A stretch of DNA of 64,000 bases from Halomonas sp. 1513. GTDB lineage: Bacteria; Pseudomonadota; Gammaproteobacteria; Pseudomonadales; Halomonadaceae. Positions 36,780 to 46,652 of the stretch are shown here, piece by piece (within the stretch, counting starts at the first letter, position 1; every line of letters starts with the position of its first letter). The position numbers and the translations under genes are program-made. The stretch covers positions 2,790,001 through 2,854,000 of the forward strand of contig CP019326.1 in assembly GCA_001971685.1 (NCBI GenBank). Direction: 5' to 3'. The notes beneath the pieces were generated by a model. The model saw nothing but the letters and a program-made list of their open reading frames with translations, did not search any database and was not told the origin of the DNA.

Positions 36780-37565
36780 ATGACACTTTCCCGTTCCATG
36801 CGCCGCCCGTTCGCCCTGCCGCTGGCGCTGCTGCTGGCTGCCAGCCTCGCTGCCCCGCTGGCGATGGCCGACATGCCCCGCCCCCATGAGTCACGCCTCA
36901 GCGTGCAGGCCCAATCCAGCGTCGAGGTGACCCCCGACAAGGCCAGCCTCAGCGCACGGCTATGGGAGCGCACCCCGGCGGTAGCCGCCGGCGACGACCA
37001 GCAGACCGACCCCGACGCCCTGCGCGAGGCCCGCGAGCGCCTCGAGGAGCGCACCGGCGCGTTGATCCGCACCCTGGAAGAGGCCGGCCTGGAGCGCGAC
37101 GCCATCAGCGCCGGCTCGCTCAATGTGCGGCCCGACCATATCAATGCGCCGCGCCAGCAGGACGGCGAACGCGAGACCCTGGTGCGCACCCAGCTCGAGC
37201 GGCCGATCACCCTGACCATCGACGACCTCGAGCAACTGCCGGTGATCCTCGATGCCCTCACCGAGGCCGGCGTGAATGCCCTGGACGGCGTGCAGTACGA
37301 CCTCCACGACCGCGAGGCGGCCACCGACCGCGCCCTGACCCAGGCGCTGGAGAAGGCCCGTCACAAGGCGCAACTGATGGCCGACACCCTGGAGGTGAGC
37401 CTGGGCAGCGTGACCAGCGTGAGTGAGGTGCAGTCGCCGGTATTCATGCCGCGCATGATGGCGATGCGCGCCGACACCATGGAGAGCCAGGGCGCCGGCG
37501 CCGAGTACCGCCCCGGCACCATCAGTGTCGATGCCGAGGTCAGCGTGAGCTGGGAGATTGAGTAG
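36780..37565 (+). CDS. Exported SIMPL-domain (DUF541) protein
   Basis: The 261-residue protein has a signal peptide (about residues 1-30, ending PLAMA) and a SIMPL domain: LSVQAQSSVEVTPDKASLSARLWE, then the long helix TDRALTQALEKARHKAQLMADTLEVSLGSV, and a final strand TISVDAEVSVSWEIE. BP26/OMP28-type members form periplasmic channel-like assemblies. AAGGAGG precedes ATG 36780. Function is unknown. Confidence 0.83.
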   Translation: MTLSRSMRRPFALPLALLLAASLAAPLAMADMPRPHESRLSVQAQSSVEVTPDKASLSARLWERTPAVAAGDDQQTDPDALREARERLEERTGALIRTLEEAGLERDAISAGSLNVRPDHINAPRQQDGERETLVRTQLERPITLTIDDLEQLPVILDALTEAGVNALDGVQYDLHDREAATDRALTQALEKARHKAQLMADTLEVSLGSVTSVSEVQSPVFMPRMMAMRADTMESQGAGAEYRPGTISVDAEVSVSWEIE

Positions 37566-37585
37566 CTGTTAGCGCCGAGCTCTTT

Positions 37586-37685
37586 GCTTGGCGCTTGGCG
37601 CTTGGCGCTTGGCGCTTGGCGCTTGGCGCTTGGCGCTTGGCGCTTGGCGCTTGGCGCTTGGCGCTTGGCGCTTGGCGCTTGGCGC

Positions 37686-37687
<2 letters not shown>
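37586..37687. repeat. Heptanucleotide tandem array (GCTTGGC, about 14.5 copies)
   Basis: The unit GCTTGGC repeats without error for 102 bases, from just after the SIMPL gene to within the serS stop codon (TAA, complement of 37686-37688). Seven is not a multiple of three, so no single-codon periodicity is kept. It is perfectly conserved, which suggests recent slippage or active maintenance. Confidence 0.95.
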
Positions 37688-39014
<1,327 letters not shown>

Positions 39015-39164
39015 TTATTGTAGGGAAAAGCCCGGCCTTTCACCACGCCGCCGGCGGGCGCCAGGGTGCGACCCGCCCCCGCCTCGGGTAAAGTAGTGGC
39101 ACGACTCCAACAGCCCGCGCGGCCAATACGGCCGACGCCCGCGACCGATGGCTTGATATCACCG

Positions 39165-42100
39165 ATGATCGCTCGACTGGATACCGCTGCACCCGACACC
39201 CTGCCCGCCCTCGACGACCACTACCTGCGCTTCCTCGAGGCGCTCAAGGCGGCCGGCTTCGAGGGCGAGATCGCCCCGGACTTCGCCAACCGCACGGTGA
39301 TGGCCACCGACAACTCGATCTATCAGCGCCTGCCCCAGGCGGTGCTTTATCCCAAGGGCGCCGAGGACCTGCAGCGCATCGCCCACCTCGCCGGCCAGGT
39401 AGAGCATCGCCGAGTGGTGCTCACGCCGCGCGGCGGCGGCACCGGCACCAACGGCCAGTCGCTCACCGACGGCCTGGTGGTGGACGTCTCCAAGCATATG
39501 AACCGGATTCTCGACATCGACGTCGAGAACCGCCGGGTGCGGGTACAGGCCGGGGTGGTCAAAGACCAGCTCAACGCCGCCCTCAAGCCCCACGGGCTGT
39601 TCTTCGCCCCGGAGCTCTCAACCTCCAACCGCGCCACCATCGGTGGCATGATCTCCACCGACGCCAGCGGCCAGGGCAGCTGCACCTACGGCAAGACCCG
39701 CGACCACGTGCTCGAGCTCGACACCCTGCTGCTCGGCGGCGAGCGCCTGACCAGCCGCCCGGTGGACGACGCCGAGCTCGAGGCGCTGTGCGCCCGCGAC
39801 GACGCCACCGGCCGCGCCTACCGCACCGCCCGCGAGATCATCGACACCCAGCGCGAGCTGATCGCGGCCAAGTTCCCGCCGCTCAACCGCTGCCTGACCG
39901 GCTACGACCTGGCCCACCTGAGAGACGCCCAAGGCCGGCTGGATATCAACAGCCTGCTGTGCGGCTCGGAGGGCTCGCTGGGCCTGCTCAACGAGGCGGT
40001 GCTCAACGTGCTGCCGATCCCCAAGCACGCCACCCTGGTCAACGTGCGCTACGCCGACTACATGCACGCGCTGCGCGACGCCAAGGCGCTGATGGGCGAT
40101 GAAGACGGCTCGCAGGACCGCCCCACCTCCATCGAGACCGTCGACGACACCGTGCTGCTGCTGGCGATGGACGACTTCGTGTGGGACAGCGTGGCGGAGT
40201 TCTTCCCCAGCGGCGAGACGCCGGTACGCGGCATCAACCTGGTGGAGTTCAACGACGACGACCCCGAGCGCCTGGCGGCGCGGGTCGAGGCGTTCTGCCA
40301 GCACCTGCAGGATGACACCAGCGTCGAGCGGCTCGGCTACACCCAGGCCGTCGGCCGCGAAGCGATCAAGCGCGTCTACGCCATGCGCAAGCGCGCGGTG
40401 GGCCTGCTCGGCAACGCCCAGGGCGAGAAGCGCCCCATCCCCTTCATCGAAGATACTGCGGTCCCCCCGGAGCACCTCGCCGACTTCATCGGCGAGCTGC
40501 GCGACGCGCTCAGCGCCCGCGGCCTCGACTACGGCATGTTCGGCCACGTCGACGCCGGGGTGCTGCATGTACGCCCGGCCATCGACATGAAGGACCCCGA
40601 ACAGGCGACGCTGATCCGCGAGCTCTCCGACGAGGTCGCCGGGCTGACCCACAAGTACCACGGCCTGCTGTGGGGCGAGCACGGCAAAGGCGTGCGCTCC
40701 GAGTACGCGCCCAAGTTCTTCGGCGAGCTCTACCCCAGCCTGCAGCGGGTCAAGGCGGCCTTCGACCCGCACAACCAGTTGAACCCGGGCAAGATCGCGA
40801 CGCCGGCCGCTCCAGCACCGGCCACCGGCGACGTACCCGAAGAAGCGGTAAGGCTCGTCGACCCCGGCCTGCTCACCGTCGACGGCGTGACCACCCGCGG
40901 CGAGCTCGACCGTACCATCGACGAGCGGGTGTGGCAGGCCTACAACGCGGCGGTGTACTGCAACGGCAACGGCGCCTGCTACAACTACGACCCCGATGAC
41001 GCCATGTGCCCGTCGTGGAAGGCCACCCGCGAGCGGGTGCACTCGCCCAAGGGCCGCGCCAGCCTGATCCGCGAATGGCTGCGCCAGCAGGACGCCGCCG
41101 GCATCGACCTGGTCGAGGAGGCGCGCAAGAAGAAGGCCGAGGGCGCCTGGGGGTTTATCAAGGACCTGCCCAAGCGCAGCCTCAACAGCCTGCGCCGCAA
41201 GCGCGAGGCGGACGTCTCCCACGAGGTCTACGACGCTATGGCCGGCTGCCTGGCGTGCAAGTCCTGCGCCGGCCAGTGCCCGGTCAAGGTCAATATCCCC
41301 CAGGTCCGCTCGCAGTTCCTCGAGGTCTACCACGGCCGCTACCTGCGCCCGCTGCGCGACTACCTGATCGGCGGGCTGGAGTTCATGGTGCCGAGCCTGG
41401 CCCGAGTAGCACCGCTCTACAACGGCCTGCTGGGCACCCGCCTGGTCGACCGGCTGCTGGCCGGGCCCATCGGCATGGTCGACAGCCCGCGACTCTCCCG
41501 CGCCAGCCTCAAGAAGCAGCTGGCCGCCTGGGGCGTTGCCGAGGCCACCCCCACCGCGCTGGGGCTGCTCACCGAAGCGCAGAAGGCCAGAAGCGTGGTG
41601 CTGGTGCAGGACGCCTTCACCAGCTACTTCGAGGCCAGGCTGGTGATGGATATCGTCGAGCTGCTCAGCCGCCTGGATGTGCGGGTGTTCGTCGCCCCCT
41701 ACTCGGCCAACGGCAAGCCGCTCAACGTGCAGGGCTTCCTCGGCGCCTTCGAGCGCACCGCCGCCAAGCAGGCCAAGCGCCTGCGCACCCTGGCCGAGCA
41801 CGGCGTGCCGCTGGTCGGCATCGACCCGGCGATGACGCTCACCTACCGCCAGGAGTACGTCAAAGCGCTGGGCGCGGACGCCGTGCCCGAGGTGTTGATG
41901 CTGCAGGAGTGGCTGGTGACGAACGCCCGCCGCCTGGCGCCCAGCGGCGTGCCCCTGGACGACCCCGGCTACCGGCTGCTCAGCCACTGCACCGAGGCCA
42001 CCAACGCCCCGGGCAGCCCCAAGGCGTGGCAGCAGGTGTTTGCCGCCTTCGGCCTGGAGCTGGAGCTAGTCAATACCGGCTGCTGCGGCATGTCCGGCAC

Positions 42101-42302
42101 CTACGGCCACGAGGCGCGCAACCTCGAGACCTCCAAGGCGATCTACGCGCTCTCGTGGCAGGCTCAGGTGGAGGACCCGGCCAACGCCGGCAAGCTGCTG
42201 GCCACCGGCTACTCGTGCCGCAGCCAGGCCAAGCGCCTCTCCGACCAGGCCCTGGCGCACCCGCTGCAGGCGCTGCTCGGCCTGCTGCGCCAGCAGCACT
42301 GA
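39165..42302 (+). CDS. ydiJ: FAD- and Fe-S-binding D-2-hydroxyglutarate dehydrogenase type oxidoreductase (YdiJ-like)
   Basis: The 1045-residue protein joins an FAD-binding PCMH domain (LTPRGGGTGTNGQSLTDGLVVD, residues 85-106), an FAD-linked oxidase C-terminal domain (YGMFGHVDAGVLHVRP), a 4Fe-4S motif (CLACKSCAGQCPVKVN, near 695) and a CCG-type domain (NTGCCGMSGTYGHE). Length and order match E. coli YdiJ. It should oxidise D-2-hydroxyglutarate or a similar hydroxyacid. ATG 39165 is chosen as the start matching family length. Confidence 0.88.
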   Translation: MIARLDTAAPDTLPALDDHYLRFLEALKAAGFEGEIAPDFANRTVMATDNSIYQRLPQAVLYPKGAEDLQRIAHLAGQVEHRRVVLTPRGGGTGTNGQSLTDGLVVDVSKHMNRILDIDVENRRVRVQAGVVKDQLNAALKPHGLFFAPELSTSNRATIGGMISTDASGQGSCTYGKTRDHVLELDTLLLGGERLTSRPVDDAELEALCARDDATGRAYRTAREIIDTQRELIAAKFPPLNRCLTGYDLAHLRDAQGRLDINSLLCGSEGSLGLLNEAVLNVLPIPKHATLVNVRYADYMHALRDAKALMGDEDGSQDRPTSIETVDDTVLLLAMDDFVWDSVAEFFPSGETPVRGINLVEFNDDDPERLAARVEAFCQHLQDDTSVERLGYTQAVGREAIKRVYAMRKRAVGLLGNAQGEKRPIPFIEDTAVPPEHLADFIGELRDALSARGLDYGMFGHVDAGVLHVRPAIDMKDPEQATLIRELSDEVAGLTHKYHGLLWGEHGKGVRSEYAPKFFGELYPSLQRVKAAFDPHNQLNPGKIATPAAPAPATGDVPEEAVRLVDPGLLTVDGVTTRGELDRTIDERVWQAYNAAVYCNGNGACYNYDPDDAMCPSWKATRERVHSPKGRASLIREWLRQQDAAGIDLVEEARKKKAEGAWGFIKDLPKRSLNSLRRKREADVSHEVYDAMAGCLACKSCAGQCPVKVNIPQVRSQFLEVYHGRYLRPLRDYLIGGLEFMVPSLARVAPLYNGLLGTRLVDRLLAGPIGMVDSPRLSRASLKKQLAAWGVAEATPTALGLLTEAQKARSVVLVQDAFTSYFEARLVMDIVELLSRLDVRVFVAPYSANGKPLNVQGFLGAFERTAAKQAKRLRTLAEHGVPLVGIDPAMTLTYRQEYVKALGADAVPEVLMLQEWLVTNARRLAPSGVPLDDPGYRLLSHCTEATNAPGSPKAWQQVFAAFGLELELVNTGCCGMSGTYGHEARNLETSKAIYALSWQAQVEDPANAGKLLATGYSCRSQAKRLSDQALAHPLQALLGLLRQQH

Positions 42303-42338
42303 CAAACGCGACGGCAGATCACCGGAGTTCGATGGCCC

Positions 42339-43946
42339 ATGTTTCAACGCCGCCTGGGAATTGCGCTGTTCACCCTCACGCTGCTGGCGTTGATCCAGGG
42401 CGGCATCGCCGTGTGGGCCATCGATGGCGCCCGGCAGAAAGTCGAGCTCGGCCGCCTCTCCAGCGACCTGCATAGCGGTTTCTTGGCGCTCTCCGACAGC
42501 AAGCACCGGCTGCAGACCTGGCTGTCTCGCGCCCAACACGACGCCAACCCCGACCTCGAGCAGCGCCAGGCGCTGCTCGAGGAGATGCGTGCGCACCTGG
42601 CGCGGCTTCACCAGCTCAGCGAAACCCTGGCCGACCATGCCCTGGTGGAGATGGAGCAGCCCGCCAGCCTGGTCGAGGAGCGCCAGACGGCGCTGAACGT
42701 CTTCGATCAGTTCCTCGACACCCTGGAGAGCCAGGAGAGCGTCCCCCCGTTCGATCTCGAGGCCAGCGACCTCAACCAGTTCGAAGGCCGCGACCTGCGT
42801 CTGATGATGGCCGACACCCTGTCCCGGGAGCGCACGCTGCTCGCCAAGCAGCGCAACGAAGCCGACCGCTCCCTCCAGCAGCTGGTGCGCACGGTGATCC
42901 TGACCACGCTGACCCTGAGCGCCATCATCATGCTGGTGTTCTGGCACTTCGCCCGTGCCCTGCGTCGCCCCATCGGCGAGCTGATGCGCGGCGCCCAGGC
43001 CCTGCAGCGCGGTGAGCTCAGCCACCGCCTGGACGACAGCCTGCAGGACGAATTCGGCCGCATCGCCGCGCATATCAACCACATGGCCAGCGAACTGGAT
43101 CAGCATCGGCGTACCGAGCGCGACCGCCAGCAGCGCCTGGAAGACCTGGTGGAAACACGCACCCGCGAGCTCGAACAAGCCCTGGAACGGCTCCGGCAGC
43201 TCTCCCAGCAGCGCCAGCAGTTGCTCGAGGACATCAGCCACGAGCTACGTACCCCGGCCACCTCGATACGCGGCGAGGCGGAGATCGCCCTGCGCGGCCA
43301 GCCGCGCAGCGAGAGCGAGTACCGCCAGGCACTACAGCGCATCGCCGGCGATGCCGTTCACCTGAGCGGCGTCATCAGCGATCTACTGACCATGGCGCGT
43401 AGCGATATCGCCGAGTGGCAGATCCATCACCAGCCCCTCGACCCGCTTGGCCCGCTGCGCGATGCCATTGGCCAAGCCTCCACCCTGGGCCGGCTGCGCG
43501 GCATCAGCGTGACCACCGGCCAGCTGGAGACGGCCACGCTGCTCGGCGATGCCCAGCGCCTCCAGCAGGTCTTCGGCATCCTGCTCGACAATGCCGTCCA
43601 GTATTCGCATCCCGGCGGCCAAGTCAGGGTCGAGGCGCAGGTAATCGAGCACCAGGCCGGCAGCGTCTGGGAGCTGCGCATCCGCGACCACGGCATCGGA
43701 TTGGCGGCCCAGGAGGCATCACGCGTCTTCGAGCGCGGCTACCGCAGTGCCGAGGCGCGCCGCCACCGCCCCGACGGGCAGGGAGTCGGGCTGGCCATCG
43801 CCATGCTGCTGATGCGCCTGCATGGCGGCCAGCTGCAACTCGAGAGCATGGACGATGGCGGATGCCTGGCCCTGCTGCGCCTGCCGGTGCATATGCCCGA
43901 GGCCGCCGCCATCGAAAGCCCCGCCCCCTCGCCCTCGTCGGCCTGA
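42339..43946 (+). CDS. Membrane sensor histidine kinase
   Basis: The 535-residue kinase has TM1 (about 7-27), a long helical periplasmic region, TM2 (about 190-207), HAMP (RALRRPIGELMRGAQALQRGELSHRL) and a coiled coil. The H box is DISHELRTPATSI, with phosphorylated His near 304. The ATPase has N box LLDNAVQYS, G1 DHGIGL and G2 GQGVGLAIA. It is followed 17 bases later by its response regulator, an apparent pair. The signal is unknown. Confidence 0.9.
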   Translation: MFQRRLGIALFTLTLLALIQGGIAVWAIDGARQKVELGRLSSDLHSGFLALSDSKHRLQTWLSRAQHDANPDLEQRQALLEEMRAHLARLHQLSETLADHALVEMEQPASLVEERQTALNVFDQFLDTLESQESVPPFDLEASDLNQFEGRDLRLMMADTLSRERTLLAKQRNEADRSLQQLVRTVILTTLTLSAIIMLVFWHFARALRRPIGELMRGAQALQRGELSHRLDDSLQDEFGRIAAHINHMASELDQHRRTERDRQQRLEDLVETRTRELEQALERLRQLSQQRQQLLEDISHELRTPATSIRGEAEIALRGQPRSESEYRQALQRIAGDAVHLSGVISDLLTMARSDIAEWQIHHQPLDPLGPLRDAIGQASTLGRLRGISVTTGQLETATLLGDAQRLQQVFGILLDNAVQYSHPGGQVRVEAQVIEHQAGSVWELRIRDHGIGLAAQEASRVFERGYRSAEARRHRPDGQGVGLAIAMLLMRLHGGQLQLESMDDGGCLALLRLPVHMPEAAAIESPAPSPSSA

Positions 43947-43963
43947 CCTCGGAGCCCATCACC

Positions 43964-44665
43964 ATGCATATCGTCATCGTCGAAGACGATCCCCGTATTC
44001 GTGACTTCTTGCAGCGCGGGCTGGCCGCCGAGGGCCACCAGGTACAGAGCTTCAGCGAGGGGCAACCGGCACTGCTGCATCTCGTCCAGGCGGCACGCGA
44101 CGGCGTGACCGCCTCGCCGCCTGTCGTCATCCTGGACCGCCTGCTGCCGGATATCGGCGGCCTGGAAGTATGCCGCAACCTGCGCACCGCCGGGGTGACC
44201 TTCCCGATCCTGATGCTGACCGCCCTCGACAGCGTCGAGGACCGCGTCTCAGGGCTCGAGGCCGGTGCCGACGACTACCTGGTCAAGCCGTTTGCCTTCG
44301 AGGAGCTGCTGGCCCGGCTCGGCGCCATTTCACGACGCCACGCGGGGCACGCCAGCGCCGAGCAGCGCATCGTCAGCGTTGGCGACCTGGTGCTCGATCG
44401 CGACCAGCGGCGTGTCACCCGCGGCGGCCGGCGGATCGATCTCACCCCGAAGGAACTCGCCATCCTCGAGCTGTTGATGTCCGCGCCCGGCAAGCTGTTC
44501 AGCCGCGAACGGATCCTGGCCAGTGTATGGGGCGCCCACGAAGATCCGCTGACCAATGTCGTCAATGTCTATATCCGGCGCCTGCGCCGCAAGCTGGACG
44601 ACGGAGACACCGAAGAGTCGCTGATCACCACCCAACGCGGCTTCGGCTACCGGCTGGAGGCCTGA
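43964..44665 (+). CDS. OmpR-family response regulator
   Basis: The 233-residue protein has a receiver domain (VEDDPR acidic pair, phospho-Asp in VVILDRLLPD, conserved Thr in LTALDS and Lys in LVKPF). It also has a C-terminal winged helix (LTPKELAILELLMSAPGKLFSRERIL and NVVNVYIRRLRRKL). It is the partner of the kinase just upstream. The secreted protein gene at 44796 may be a target. Confidence 0.92.
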   Translation: MHIVIVEDDPRIRDFLQRGLAAEGHQVQSFSEGQPALLHLVQAARDGVTASPPVVILDRLLPDIGGLEVCRNLRTAGVTFPILMLTALDSVEDRVSGLEAGADDYLVKPFAFEELLARLGAISRRHAGHASAEQRIVSVGDLVLDRDQRRVTRGGRRIDLTPKELAILELLMSAPGKLFSRERILASVWGAHEDPLTNVVNVYIRRLRRKLDDGDTEESLITTQRGFGYRLEA

Positions 44666-44795
44666 GCGTTCACCTTGTGTTAATCCTGGCGGCATTGCTT
44701 GTTCATCCCGCGTCGATCGGAACGCAGTGCAGCCTGCGTTACGCTGGCCGGGCTTTTCCATTAGCCCTAACCCGCTTAGCGACAGGAGATGAACG

Positions 44796-45368
44796 ATGAA
44801 CATAAAGACACTGGTTACCGCGACCGCCCTCGGCCTCAGCCTGGGCACCGCCGGCCTGGCAAGTGCCGCGCCGGTCACGCACCTGGGTGGCGACATCAGC
44901 GAAGAGCAGGTGCTGGAGGCACAGCGGGCCTGGGGCGACGCGCTGGTCGCGATCTCCAACGCCTACGAGGAAGAAGGCATCGACGCCGCCCGCGAGCTGG
45001 CCCGCGAGGTGATCGACAGCGCCTACGGCTACGACATGGGCGAGGTGCTCTTCAAGCCGACCCTGGCTGCCGCTCCACAGACCTTCCGCACCACCCCGGA
45101 AGGCGCGCTGGCGTACTTCGTCGGCCATAGCGACGAATACAGTGACGACAGCGGTTTCGCCCTGAAGGGCTGGCAGGAAGTCAGCGTCGACAATGCCGCC
45201 ATCCTGATCAGCGGCGATGTCGCCATGACCATGGGCAACGTCTCGATCCTCGATGCCGACGGCAACACCACCACCGTGGACAAGTCCTGGGGCTACCACC
45301 TGGACGACGAAGGCGAACTGCGGATCGTGCTGCACCACTCATCACTGCCCTTCAGTGAAGACGAGTAA
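44796..45368 (+). CDS. Exported NTF2/SnoaL-like protein
   Basis: The 190-residue protein has a clear signal peptide (MNIKTLVTATALGLSLGTAGLASA) and a small alpha+beta domain ending TVDKSWGYHLDDEGELRIVLHHSSLPF, in the style of NTF2/SnoaL folds. Proteins like this are sometimes labelled phosphoribosyl-AMP cyclohydrolase, but no catalytic motif of that enzyme is present. It follows the two-component pair with 130 bases between. Function is unknown. Confidence 0.75.
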   Translation: MNIKTLVTATALGLSLGTAGLASAAPVTHLGGDISEEQVLEAQRAWGDALVAISNAYEEEGIDAARELAREVIDSAYGYDMGEVLFKPTLAAAPQTFRTTPEGALAYFVGHSDEYSDDSGFALKGWQEVSVDNAAILISGDVAMTMGNVSILDADGNTTTVDKSWGYHLDDEGELRIVLHHSSLPFSEDE

Positions 45369-45385
45369 GCGCTAGCTCTCCCCCA

Positions 45386-45411
45386 ACCGTACCGGCCACC
45401 GCCGGTACGGT
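45386..45411. terminator. Hairpin after the NTF2-like gene
   Basis: ACCGTACCGGC-CACC-GCCGGTACGGT is a perfect 11-base stem with a 4-base loop, 18 bases after the stop. The T content after it is low (CTCCTCGTTG), so its strength is uncertain. Confidence 0.65.
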
Positions 45412-45565
45412 CTCCTCGTTGCGCTCAATAGCAACGCCACTAATTGACTGGGACAGCCACCGCTATCTGGAAGCACTCTTTGCCATGCCCATGATAGGCA
45501 CCGGTCTGCACAGGGTGAACGTGCATCTGTCGCCAGGCCAGCCAATTTTACAAAAAGCGTTCGTC

Positions 45566-45593
45566 TTGACGTACGTACCCTAAAGCGTACACT
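45566..45593 (+). promoter_or_regulatory. Promoter of the toxin-antitoxin pair
   Basis: TTGACG (45566-45571) and TACACT (45588-45593) are 16 bases apart, with overlapping GTAC-rich repeats (GTACGTAC, GCGTAC) that could be the antitoxin's operator. The antitoxin ATG is 32 bases downstream. Confidence 0.6.
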
Positions 45594-45625
45594 TGGTGAA
45601 AAATCAAACACGCAAGAGGTGCGTC

Positions 45626-45868
45626 ATGACGGGCATCACAGCAACTGAGGCGCGCAGCAACCTTTATCGGTTGATTGACGAAACTGCCGAGTCCCATCAG
45701 CCGATCGTCATCATGGGCAAGCGGAACAAAGCGGTCTTGGTATCCGAAGAGGATTGGTCGGCGATTCAGGAAACACTCTACCTCCTTTCCGTGCCTGGTA
45801 TGCGGGAGTCTATTCGAGAGGGGATCGATACCCCCGTGGACGAATGTGATGAGGAGCTGAACTGGTGA
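45626..45868 (+). CDS. Phd/YefM-family antitoxin
   Basis: The 80-residue protein begins MTGITATEARSNLYRLIDETAESHQPIVIMGKRNKAVLVSEEDW, the typical YefM DNA-binding half, followed by the acidic toxin-binding tail (DECDEELNW). The stop overlaps the toxin start (GTGA, 45865-45868). It neutralises the YoeB-type toxin and should repress its own promoter. Confidence 0.92.
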   Translation: MTGITATEARSNLYRLIDETAESHQPIVIMGKRNKAVLVSEEDWSAIQETLYLLSVPGMRESIREGIDTPVDECDEELNW

Positions 45869-46128
45869 CATGGAAGTTGGTTTACACCAAGCAAGCCCAG
45901 AAAGATGCAAAGAAGCTGGCTTCCAGCGGCCTTAAACCAAAAGCTCAGGAACTATTGACACTGATAGCGGAAGATCCATACCGCAAGCCGCCACCGTTTG
46001 AGAAGCTCATCGGCGATCTTGCGGGGGCCTACTCTCGCCGCATCAATATTCAGCATCGTCTGGTCTACCAAGTGCTCGAAGACGAGCGAGTGGTAAAAGT
46101 TCTCAGGCTCTGGAGCCACTACGAATAA
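45865..46128 (+). CDS. yoeB: Txe/YoeB-family mRNA interferase toxin
   Basis: The 87-residue RelE-fold toxin starts at GTG 45865 and shows WKLVYTKQAQKDAKKLASSGL, then PPPFEKLIGDLAGAYSRRINIQHRLVYQV, and ends LRLWSHYE. The Glu, Arg and His of that region form the YoeB catalytic set. It cuts mRNA at the ribosome when freed from the antitoxin. A possible attC-like stem lies just after it (46131-46203). Confidence 0.92.
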   Translation: MTWKLVYTKQAQKDAKKLASSGLKPKAQELLTLIAEDPYRKPPPFEKLIGDLAGAYSRRINIQHRLVYQVLEDERVVKVLRLWSHYE

Positions 46129-46130
46129 TA

Positions 46131-46203
46131 CATAACCAGCCGCTGTTGCAGGGCAATTTTTCCACCGCTTCGCGGCTCCAAAATTGCCGCAAAGCTTCGC
46201 GGT
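46131..46203. other. attC-like imperfect hairpin downstream of yoeB
   Basis: TAACCAGCCGC is followed by GGCAATTTT, a GC-rich middle (CACCGCTTCGCGG) and AAAATTGCC. The long stem has unpaired bases on one arm, as in integron attC sites. There is a left TAAC but no clear right GTT core. It may be a decayed attC or only a terminator. Confidence 0.35.
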
Positions 46204-46290
46204 GATCACCAAATGTGGTGGCCCACGGGAACTCACCGCGGGCCGCTTGCCGTCGAAGCCTCAACGCCCCAGGAACGCACAGGAGGCCGC

Positions 46291-46491
46291 ATGTCGCGCA
46301 CCCTGATCCTCATTGGCCTGATCATCGTCGCCATCGGCATCCTCTGGCCGTGGCTCTCCAAGCTGCCCTTCGGCCAGCTGCCCGGCGACATCGCCGTGCG
46401 CCGCGAGGGCTTCTCATTCTTCTTCCCCATCACCACCATGATCCTGGTCAGCGTGGTGCTCTCGCTGATCATGTGGCTCTCCGGTCGATAG
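46291..46491 (+). CDS. DUF2905 small membrane protein
   Basis: The 66-residue protein is nearly all two TM helices joined by the conserved loop KLPFGQLPGDIAVRREGFSFFFPI, the DUF2905 hallmark. AGGAGG stands 5 bases before ATG 46291. Function is unknown. It is alone between the toxin pair and the sugar dehydrogenase. Confidence 0.85.
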   Translation: MSRTLILIGLIIVAIGILWPWLSKLPFGQLPGDIAVRREGFSFFFPITTMILVSVVLSLIMWLSGR

Positions 46492-46652
46492 TGCTGCGCC
46501 TGCTGGCGCCGCACCACGCCAGCCGAGCCACCATTGGCTAGCACTATCAGAACAACAGCCCAAGGCTATCACCTTTTCCTCAAGGAGCGACTAGACTGAG
46601 CTGGCGGCACCTCGCCGTGCGACATAATCATAATTAAGAAGGATCGCCAGCC

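Noticed and set aside
44796..45368. Label phosphoribosyl-AMP cyclohydrolase for the exported protein
   Set aside because: It has a signal peptide and none of the HisI metal-binding motifs; the fold looks NTF2-like.
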